The position numbers and the translations under genes were made by a program. A stretch of 11,820 nucleotides of DNA from Chloroflexota bacterium (GTDB lineage Bacteria > Chloroflexota > Anaerolineae > UBA3071): assembly GCA_014383605.1 (NCBI GenBank), contig JACNHM010000217.1, positions 1-11,820 on the forward strand, in the 5' to 3' direction. Below, in pieces: positions 7,201 through 11,820 of this stretch. Each line of letters starts with the position of its first letter. The stretch's first letter is position 1. Under the pieces are notes generated by a model that saw only the letters and a program-made list of their open reading frames with translations, did not search any database and had not been told where the DNA came from.

Positions 7201-10189
7201 AGACGATGGGGATGGTGGCTTCTGTCCACACCTGCGACGAGGAATGAAAATTGGCCTCATCCGTCCCGCCGGGATGGGCCAGGGCGATGATCGGAATGCT
7301 CGACGGGCTGGTGTAATGGTCGCGCGTGTTACGGTACAGGCGGACGGGCTCGCTGGCAAAAAGACTCTGGCTAGGCTCCCAACGCATACCGCCCACGGCG
7401 AGGTCGAGGTCGCCATCGCCGTCAACGTCCCCCCAGGCCACGCTCTCGGTGGCTTTTGCTCCAGCCGATGCCCAGACCGCGTTGGCGGTAAGCGTCCCCT
7501 GGTCATTGCGGTAAAGCCGGTCCCGTAGTGACCACTTGTTCCCCACGACGAGGTCGAGGTCGCCGTCGCTATCAACGTCCCCCCAGGCCACGCTAGAGGT
7601 AGGGTCTGCTTCGACCGACGACCAGACGGCGCTGGCAGTCAGCGTCCCGCCATCATTGCGGTACAACTGGTTGGGTTTACGATGATTGCCTACCGCCAGG
7701 TCGAGGTCGCCATCAGCATCATAGTCCCCCCAGGCCACACTCGAGGCGTAATCATCTTCGACAGAAACGCTGACTGCGCTGGCGGTCAGCGTGCCCCTGT
7801 CGTTGCGGTACAGCCGGTTGGGACCCCAGTTCCCCGCCACGAGGTCGAGGTCGCCATCGCCATCGTAGTCCCCCCAGGCCACGCCCTCGGTCTGATCCGC
7901 TTCGGCAGAAGTCCAGATCGCGCTGGCCGTCAGTACACCACCATCGTTGCGGTACAGATGGCCGGGGGCATCGAGGTTGCCCGCGGCGAGGTCGAGGTCA
8001 CCATCGCCATCAACATCCCCCCACACTATACTCCGGGTGTCGTCTGCTTCTGCAGAGGACCAAACCGCACTGGCGGTCAGCACATTTCCATCATTGCGAT
8101 ACAAGCGATTGGGACCATCATTACCCACGACGAGATCAAGGTCGCCGTCGCCATCGTAGTCGCCCCAGGCCACACTATAGGCCATGTCCGTTTCCGTGGA
8201 GTTCCAGACCGCGTTGACGTTCAATGTTCCTCCGTCGTTGCGGTACAGCCGGTTGGAAGCGCCAAGATTAACCACGGCGAGGTCAAGGTCGCCATCGCCG
8301 TCATAGTCTCCCCAGGCTACGCTTTCGGTCAAGCCCACTTCGGCGGACTCCCAGCTCGTGCTGGCATTCAGCGTCCCCATCGCGTTGCGGTACAGCCGAT
8401 TGTACCCATACACATTGCCTACCGCGAGGTCGAGGTCGCCGTCGCCGTCAACGTCCCCCCAGGCTACGCTTTCGCTGTAATCCTCTTCGAGGGAAGACCA
8501 GACCTCGCTGGTGGACAGCGTTCCTTCATCGTTGCGGTACAAGCGGTTGGGTTGATAGCGATAATTGCCGACGGCAAGGTCAAGGTCGCCATCGCCATCA
8601 ACGTCGCCCCAGGCCACGCTGGTGGTGAAGTCTGTTTCGGCAGAGTCCCAGATGGCGATAGGGGCCAGCGTTCCTCCATCGTTGCGGTACAACCGGTTAG
8701 GATAACAGTCATCATCAGAGTCGCACCCGTTACCGACGGCGAGATCGGGATCGCCGTCGCCGTCGTAGTCGCCCCAGGCCACGCTAATGGTGAAGTCCGC
8801 TTCGCTTGAGTTCCAAACCGCGCCGGCGGTCAGCACACCCCCATCGTTGCGGTATAGGCGATTAGGATAACAGACAGGATCAGTATCACACGCATTGCCC
8901 GCGGCGAGATCGAGGTCGCCATCGCCGTCGTAGTCGCCCCAGGCCACACCAAACGTAGGGTCCGCTTCAGCCGAAGACCAGGCGGCGCTGGCCGTCAGCG
9001 CCCCGCCATCGTTGCGGTACAGCCGGTTTTGCCCCCAGTTGCCCACAACGAGATCAAGGCCGCCATCGCCATCGTAGTCGCCCCAGGCCACACTATAGGC
9101 ATAATTTACTCCACTTGAGGACCAAACTGCACCGGTGGTCAGCGCCCCCTCGTCGTTGCGATAGAGCCGGACAGGTTGTCCCCAGTTCCCCGCGGCGAGA
9201 TCGAGATCGCCGTCGCCATCAACATCCCCCCAGGCCAGGTCAAGGGTGTCATCCGCTTCGCTAGAAGACCAGACGGCGCTGACTGTCAGCGTTCCCCTAT
9301 CGTTTCGGTACAGGCGATTAGGCCCCGAGGACGTGCCCACGGCGAGGTCGAGGTCGCCGTCGCCGTCATAATCCCCCCAGGCCACGCTATGGGCGCGGTC
9401 ATCTTCGGCTGAGGACCAAGCCAAATTGAGAGATGGTGGAGTGCTAAGGCCTGCAGTCAAACTCACATCGTCAATAGTGAAGCCGATTTCGGCGGTGTCG
9501 CCGTCGCTGACGAAGACGAACGCGACCCATACTTCGCTTTCTCCGCAGCGGTGACTCAAGTCCAGCGCTTGCCGGTGGTATCCATTACCCGCGTCTCCGC
9601 CCGCATAATCGCCACAGAAGCTCCCACCTGAGAAGTTGGTTCTATCGGTGGAACTGCCCACGAACAGGAAATCATAGGGGCAGTTGCTCCCTCCCTCGCT
9701 TCGGCCCCATAGGTGAAAGGTCAAGCGGGCGCTGGTGGCTGTGCTCAGGTCAAAGGGACCATATATTGCCCAAGAGCGAGCATTGTGGGGATAATGAGCA
9801 TCGCAGGCCAGCGCGCTGCCTTGTGCGCCGCCTCCCACCGACCAGCCGGCGTAACCGCCAGTGTGCGGGTGGCAATCCCGTTTGCCCCAGAGGTATTCGC
9901 CGCCATCGTTGGCGCTTTGGTCAAAGACCTCCCATCCGGCGGCCGGCCAGGCAGCCTCGAAGTCCTCGCTCATGTTGGTCGGAACCAAGTCAGCCTGAGC
10001 GGCGGCGGCGGGCAGAGACAGTGTCCTGGTCACGCCTTCCGCGGTGAGAAGATCGGCGGGTGAGGTGCGAGCAGGCGGGCCCGGCCATTCCGGGGTCGGC
10101 GGTGTTGCTGCCGCCGAATAAACGCTGCCCGCCAGGATGAACAGCAAAGCCAGTACTACGATGACACTCCGCAAGTGTGGTTTGCTCAT
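4247..10189 (-). CDS. Giant exported multidomain protein: choice-of-anchor J, 14 VCBS/FG-GAP blades, HExxH metalloprotease-like domain
   Basis: 1980 residues. A Sec signal peptide spans 1-28 (K3, H5, R7, then a hydrophobic core 9-22, cut near the A26-A28 run). Residues 73-247 look like a choice-of-anchor J/MAM-like jelly roll (EDFEAAWPAAGWEVFD ... FTIDDVSLTA). About 255-954 are 14 VCBS/FG-GAP blades with calcium-type DYDGDGDLDL loops. About 1100-1200 resembles a carboxypeptidase-regulatory-like fold. About 1208-1440 is a zinc-protease-like domain with HEFGH at 1336-1340, a D1346-D1347 pair as candidate third ligand and M1369 as a possible Met-turn. Residues 1623-1657 are five GAVRGHG repeats. 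A GWNIFSYPL module begins near 1785, and the C-terminus is FRVYMPLTEGN. The start is ATG at 10189, because AAAGGAG lies 8 bases upstream and the signal peptide starts there; the frame stays open to 10576, but that extension has no export signal and overlaps another gene relic. Substrate unknown; activity is inferred. Confidence 0.88.
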   Translation of the reverse strand: MSKPHLRSVIVVLALLFILAGSVYSAAATPPTPEWPGPPARTSPADLLTAEGVTRTLSLPAAAAQADLVPTNMSEDFEAAWPAAGWEVFDQSANDGGEYLWGKRDCHPHTGGYAGWSVGGGAQGSALACDAHYPHNARSWAIYGPFDLSTATSARLTFHLWGRSEGGSNCPYDFLFVGSSTDRTNFSGGSFCGDYAGGDAGNGYHRQALDLSHRCGESEVWVAFVFVSDGDTAEIGFTIDDVSLTAGLSTPPSLNLAWSSAEDDRAHSVAWGDYDGDGDLDLAVGTSSGPNRLYRNDRGTLTVSAVWSSSEADDTLDLAWGDVDGDGDLDLAAGNWGQPVRLYRNDEGALTTGAVWSSSGVNYAYSVAWGDYDGDGGLDLVVGNWGQNRLYRNDGGALTASAAWSSAEADPTFGVAWGDYDGDGDLDLAAGNACDTDPVCYPNRLYRNDGGVLTAGAVWNSSEADFTISVAWGDYDGDGDPDLAVGNGCDSDDDCYPNRLYRNDGGTLAPIAIWDSAETDFTTSVAWGDVDGDGDLDLAVGNYRYQPNRLYRNDEGTLSTSEVWSSLEEDYSESVAWGDVDGDGDLDLAVGNVYGYNRLYRNAMGTLNASTSWESAEVGLTESVAWGDYDGDGDLDLAVVNLGASNRLYRNDGGTLNVNAVWNSTETDMAYSVAWGDYDGDGDLDLVVGNDGPNRLYRNDGNVLTASAVWSSAEADDTRSIVWGDVDGDGDLDLAAGNLDAPGHLYRNDGGVLTASAIWTSAEADQTEGVAWGDYDGDGDLDLVAGNWGPNRLYRNDRGTLTASAVSVSVEDDYASSVAWGDYDADGDLDLAVGNHRKPNQLYRNDGGTLTASAVWSSVEADPTSSVAWGDVDSDGDLDLVVGNKWSLRDRLYRNDQGTLTANAVWASAGAKATESVAWGDVDGDGDLDLAVGGMRWEPSQSLFASEPVRLYRNTRDHYTSPSSIPIIALAHPGGTDEANFHSSSQVWTEATIPIVYTLFHCQGDPVREVRGFYSLNGGGQWLSAVPTADTITTDLASGPYPNGTGANTHVYHWDIHASGVMGQYDNVVFRLVAFPSFTPRPNRTVGPYQYGLSAATTFPFCLSGSQVRVMSGTQPVSNALIYRLPAGQTSGGALYAADAGVPFRTNDSGYLQGHGEINVGDNLLALAPIAWTESYTMYHTNGLPTPAGLGAHTVTAPGEQTLTVSAAHPLYLFNLDISLEWDAHNDVAFMEKLQFDLLRAAEHLYDLSDGQATLGEVYLFHDAENWQTAHLRIYANNRLRPNATLGGVISDTITDTLVPAILYEAGQIRMPAVWNRYGDPSGGTVGEDWPRTLAHEFGHYYFFLDDHYLGLDENGQVISIDTCTNTAMTDPYRYSEYRDQADWLPACADTLANHLTGRSDWQTISLFYPELTGPDAHGTNDGPALMPFGFIEITAFDPLTPTQAIADPTFYFLTTEGQRYQPAEGSRGFLLKENTWLLDVGEPLIDHILARGAKPGDRLCLFDAARSRLGCETIQPGDDQIILYAFPDWQPEIIVSPVATNTIDVTIHTADGLPLEGRIFSTDGPATEVYVFAEMESGTYTARMSATLAEELLLEGFVQIWVDEASPRREMITDYSIGASPGAVRGHGGAVRGHGGAVRGHGGAVRGHGGAVRGHGAPILSGDGQVTIYTPDPTIPDGEFLTIQAATGMPELPPGRVQIGQAYRIAATAGLANLYESSISFQYMGEAVPAGMEEDITIYYWNENEASWHALPTVLNMWDNFASAQVQGTGLYGLLTAFRVPLYAPGWNIFSYPLRSPQPVSEALVSISGTYTTVYGYEATDTADPWKVYDVTAPDYVNDLATLEFGRGYWINVSQAITMYFGATAEGGALSSVSLPPHVPATYYGEVLGGTAGETVTAWVGDSLCGQGQTLEVDSKVVYALNVMAEAGGPPGCGAPGRQVTFRVGSQVKSPTVAWDDSRLWEVVLTRPFRVYMPLTEGN
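5219..5323 (-). repeat. Five tandem 21-bp units encoding GAVRGHG
   Basis: Exactly 105 bases make five in-frame copies of the heptapeptide G-A-V-R-G-H-G (residues 1623-1657 of the exported protein). The protein units are identical while the DNA units differ at several third-codon positions. That suggests selection on the peptide, or gene conversion followed by silent drift. The block lies between a beta domain that ends in DYSIGASP and the following APILSGDG segment. Confidence 0.95.
7328..9425 (-). repeat. Fourteen VCBS/FG-GAP blade-coding units of about 150 bp
   Basis: On the plus strand each unit contains a GAGGTCGAGGTCGCC-like stretch followed by a CCCCAGGCCACGCT-like stretch, spaced about 150 bases apart. 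On the minus strand these encode SVAWGD(Y/V)DGDGDLDLAVGN and then NRLYRNDGGTLTASAVW. I count 14 units by the AWGD(Y/V)D core. Units 4 and 5 carry longer loops with a C-x5-C pair before YPNRLYRND. Unit 3 has DGDGGLDL, unit 5 DGDGDPDL, unit 12 DADGDLDL and unit 13 DSDGDLDL as variants of the metal-binding loop. FG-GAP repeats are known to form beta-propellers, mostly with seven blades. Confidence 0.9.
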
Positions 10190-10197
10190 GATGTTTG

Positions 10198-10204
10198 CTC
10201 CTTT
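10198..10204 (-). promoter_or_regulatory. Ribosome binding site of the exported protein
   Basis: AAAGGAG read on the minus strand, eight bases before ATG at 10189. It fixes the start at the signal peptide rather than at the far upstream end of the open frame. Confidence 0.75.
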
Positions 10205-10209
10205 GTATT

Positions 10210-10244
10210 CAGGTGCAACGCACTTGAGAAGTGCGTTGCACCTG
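10210..10244. repeat. Near-perfect palindrome with 16-bp stem and 3-nt loop
   Basis: AGGTGCAACGCACTT (10211-10225), loop GAG, then its exact reverse complement (10229-10243). One more C-G pair at 10210/10244 closes the stem. It sits between the glutamine synthetase relic and the ribosome binding site of the exported protein, ending only six bases from that site. No T-run follows on either strand, so it is not a standard intrinsic terminator. It may be a REP-like dispersed palindrome, a transcript-stabilising hairpin in the 5' leader, or a protein-binding site. Confidence 0.85.
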
Positions 10245-10257
10245 GCTTGGCTGTGAA

Positions 10258-11023
10258 TCAATGCCTGTGCAGATCCTTGTGCATGATCTTGCGCGTCTCG
10301 TGCAGCCGGTCGTCGGCGGGCAGATCGGCCAGCCGCACGTTCATGGCCTCGTCGTTTTCCTGCTCCAGAAGCGAGATGACGTAGTTGATCACGCTGGGCG
10401 GGAACACCCCCTCCCGCTCGTAGTAGCCTCGCTTCTCCCTGAGCTTCCGGGCCGATGCGACGCAACTGCCGGGCAGGGACGGCAGCCGCTCCAGGAGCTC
10501 TCTGTCCTGGAAGATGTTGCCGGACACGTAGAGGCTGTCGGCCAGAGCCAGCGCTGCGGGCTGCGTCAGGCCCCACTCGGCGGCCAGGGTCATGCCCGCC
10601 AGGAGGAGATAGACCAGGGCGCTGCCGTCGGGGCTGCGCAGCTCCACCGTTTGCCGGCCCTCAGGCTCGCCGAGCTCCTCTTGCTGCTGCGGGTTCAGCC
10701 TCTGGCTGAGGTTGGAGAGGGGCGAAAGTGGCCACGCAGCCGTGCCGGTAGGCGATGTTGCGGATCAGCCAGCGCCCCAGCACCAGGTTGTCCCCGGCCT
10801 CTTCGACGGGAGTGGGCAAGAACTCGATCTCCAGTTGCTCGCCGCTCTTCCCTTTGATCTCCTCGATATCGCTGCGGATGTTGCCCACGAAGCCGACCTC
10901 GCTGTGGGCGTATTTGACCGCGCCGGTGATCTGGGTGAGGTGATGGACCATCTCGTCCAGGATGGCGCCGCTTTTGATGAAGGGGGAGGGTTGGTGAGAG
11001 CGAACCTCTCCGTCATGCGTCAC
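10258..11023 (-). pseudogene. Glutamine synthetase-family relic (5' truncated, internal deletion, frame switch)
   Basis: Two frames carry consecutive pieces of one glutamine synthetase-like protein. From 11023 to about 10715 the translation gives RSHQPSPFIKSGAILDEM, then KYAHSEVG, LEIEFLPTPVEE and WLIRNIAYRHGCVATFAP, matching the family block that ends in ATF(M/A)PK. From about 10717 to 10258 another frame gives SNLSQRLNPQQQEELGE, then RQTVELRSPDGSALVYLLLAG and a typical C-terminal tail (SLYVSGNIFQDRELLERLP, DGVFPP-like EGVFPPSVIN). In an intact enzyme more than about 100 residues separate these blocks, including the GSGMH-type ATP/glutamate-binding region; here they abut with a shift of one base. 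An in-frame TGA lies just 5' of the first piece, and the N-terminal beta-grasp domain is absent. The protein cannot be a working synthetase as written. An assembly error could explain the shift but not the missing parts. Confidence 0.75.
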
Positions 11024-11168
11024 CTCCGGTCATGAATGCCACGAAAGCATACCAAAGCCACGAAACAGCCCCTTTCACACCCCACACTCCTTCACCCCTC
11101 GCCTCGCTTCCCCTTCGCCAGCATCCGGTTCTGGGGTTCGGAGTTTGAGCTTCGAAGTTTGCAGCTCA

Positions 11169-11301
11169 CAGGAGTTACGCAGTTGTCCTTCAAAAGGGTG
11201 GGTTTGACCGCGGAGCACGCTGAGAACGCCGAGATTTCCTGGATTTTCTCTGCGCACTCCGCGTTCTCGGCGGTAAATAAGTTCTGACTGCGTAAGTCCT
11301 G
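11169..11301. mobile_element. MITE-like element, 133 bp, with 15-bp terminal inverted repeats and 6-bp target duplication
   Basis: The left end CAGGAGTTACGCAGT (11169-11183) and the right end ACTGCGTAAGTCCTG (11287-11301) are inverted repeats matching at 14 of 15 positions. AGCTCA flanks the element directly on both sides (11163-11168 and 11302-11307), as a target-site duplication would. The interior is dominated by an imperfect inverted repeat, 11207-11234 against 11247-11274 (about 22 of 28 matching), with no coding capacity. The homologous copy B of the module lacks the element at the same point, giving an inferred empty site. Confidence 0.75.
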
Positions 11302-11302
11302 A

Positions 11303-11339
11303 GCTCACATCCCCTATTCACCGGGACAGGTATTCAACA
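11303..11339. repeat. Relic of a CRISPR repeat in module copy A
   Basis: The first 25 bases (11303-11327) match the leftmost array repeat at 24 of 25 positions, counting the 5' variant TCACATCCCC that this repeat shares with it. The last 12 bases have drifted. Because it shares the terminal degeneracy of the 11469 repeat, it probably arose by duplication of the array's end rather than by spacer acquisition. Confidence 0.65.
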
Positions 11340-11468
11340 CGAATGGCGCGAAAACACACGAATGACACGAAACTGCCCCTCCCATACTCCCATACCCCTT
11401 CCCCCCTATCCCACCCCCCTTCCTGCTTGCGAGCACCCAGTTTTGGAGTTTGAGCTTTGAAGTTTGAA
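11340..11468. repeat. CRISPR-trailer module copy B (non-coding flank of the array)
   Basis: This is the second, uninterrupted copy of the flanking module. It contains short CACGAATG(A/G)C(A/G)CGAAA tandem pieces (11341-11372), a C-rich run (11374-11420) and TTTGA/AAGTTTGAAGT low-complexity sequence leading straight into the degenerate terminal repeat. No open frame with coding character and no AT-rich leader is seen. Confidence 0.65.
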
Positions 11469-11820
11469 GTTCACATCCCCTATTCATCGGGAATGCTTTT
11501 GCTACTGGCCTTGCTCGAGTGCACCGATTCGGGACGATCAAGATCGTCGCAATCCCCTATTCATCGGGAATGCTTTTGCTACGACCTTCAGCTTCTGGAA
11601 CCATCACTGTACGCCCCGCAGGTAACATTGTCGCAATCCCCTATTCATCGGGAATGCTTTTGCTACCCACCCCTCGCAGGTTAGATGAGGGGCAGCGGTA
11701 CACCGGTCGCAATCCCCTATTCATCGGGAATGCTTTTGCTACGCGGTGCACCTCTCCGCCGTGCCCACGACCAGCGAGGACGTGTCGCAATCCCCTATTC
11801 ATCGGGAATGCTTTTGCTAC
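11469..11820 (-). CRISPR. CRISPR array: five 37-nt repeats, four spacers, continues beyond the right edge
   Basis: Repeats lie at 11469-11505, 11546-11582, 11630-11666, 11706-11742 and 11784-11820. Plus-strand repeats begin GTCGCAATCCCC and end GGGAATGCTTTTGCTAC. Repeats 2-5 are identical; the first differs at four positions near its left end (GTTCAC instead of GTCGCA). Spacers are 40, 47, 39 and 41 nt (11506-11545, 11583-11629, 11667-11705, 11743-11783). The minus strand is given because on that strand the repeat ends GGGGATTGCGAC, like the GGGGACTGAAAC or ATTGAAAC ends that form crRNA 5' tags in I-D and III systems. The degenerate repeat is then leader-distal. No cas gene lies in the window, so the subtype is a guess from repeat shape and variable spacer length. 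Confidence 0.97.

Larger units (their letters stand above)
11024..11339. repeat. CRISPR-trailer module copy A, interrupted by a MITE-like insertion
   Basis: This gene-free stretch is homologous to 11340-11505. Shared segments in order are CACGAAAC(A/T)GCCCCT (11059 and 11366), GGAGTTTGAGCTT(C/T)GAAGTTTG (about 11140 and 11447), and TCACATCCCCTATTCA(C/T)CGGGA (about 11306 and 11472). Copy A is longer only because of the insertion at 11169-11301 plus its 6-bp target duplication. Removing those leaves a period of about 167 bases. No gene is supported here. Confidence 0.7.

Noticed and set aside
7682..8809. Long plus-strand open frame (375 codons) with repeating VEVAIAIxVPPGHA segments
   Set aside because: It is the antisense of the VCBS blade repeats; its periodicity is inherited from the coding strand.
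7328..9425. Regularly spaced identical short DNA stretches as a possible second repeat array or CRISPR
   Set aside because: The spacing of about 150 bases, the continuous open frame and clear FG-GAP protein repeats explain them.
10210..10244. Intrinsic terminator for the glutamine synthetase relic
   Set aside because: The stem is strong, but neither strand has a T-run after it, so it was kept as a palindrome only.
10190..10576. Upstream extension of the giant exported protein's open frame to 10576
   Set aside because: The extension overlaps the glutamine synthetase relic in another frame, runs through the palindrome and has no family-like sequence. The ATG at 10189 has AAAGGAG and a signal peptide directly after it.
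11457..11684. Plus-strand open frame across the CRISPR array
   Set aside because: It is built from repeats and spacers and has no ribosome binding site or protein-like composition.

Overview
The window reads as GC-rich bacterial chromosome, most likely Chloroflexota (Anaerolineae-like). This is inferred from style rather than a marker gene: a giant exported VCBS-repeat protein with a 'GWNIFSYPL' module and a 'VYMPL' C-terminus, a STAND-TPR ATPase, octanucleotide tandem tracts of the TTTGCTGA type, and a long CRISPR repeat. All recognisable genes lie on the minus strand, so the coding order runs from right to left.

Right end (11036-11820): a CRISPR array of five 37-nt repeats and four spacers runs off the window. 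No cas gene is visible. The repeat resembles type I-D/III repeats only when read on the minus strand, and the leftmost repeat is degenerate at the matching end. The leader therefore probably lies beyond 11820, and 11469 is the old end of the array. Next to that end is a duplicated non-coding module of about 160 bp. One copy holds a relic of a CRISPR repeat and is split by a 133-bp MITE-like element with 15-bp terminal inverted repeats and a 6-bp target duplication. The other copy serves as the empty site.

Middle right (10190-11023): a glutamine synthetase relic that lacks its N-terminal part, has an internal deletion and switches frame at the junction. It is followed by a near-perfect 16-bp-stem palindrome just upstream of the next gene.

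Centre (4247-10189): one 1980-residue exported protein. It has a signal peptide, a choice-of-anchor-J/MAM-like domain, 14 VCBS/FG-GAP blades with DxDxDxD loops, a linker with a carboxypeptidase-regulatory-like fold, a zinc metalloprotease-like domain (HEFGH), five copies of the heptapeptide GAVRGHG, and C-terminal beta modules.

Left (1-4238): eight bases downstream, and probably in the same operon, is a 987-residue STAND-type ATPase with TPR repeats and no output domain. It is followed 41 bases later by an ECF sigma factor and, 8 bases further, by its probable membrane-bound zinc-finger anti-sigma factor, which is cut by the window edge. The sigma factor's C-terminal tail is written by eight tandem 8-nt units, so a change in copy number would shift the frame just before the anti-sigma start. 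Together the left block looks like a surface or secreted effector plus a cytoplasmic sensor ATPase and a transcriptional switch; that link is inferred from gene order only.
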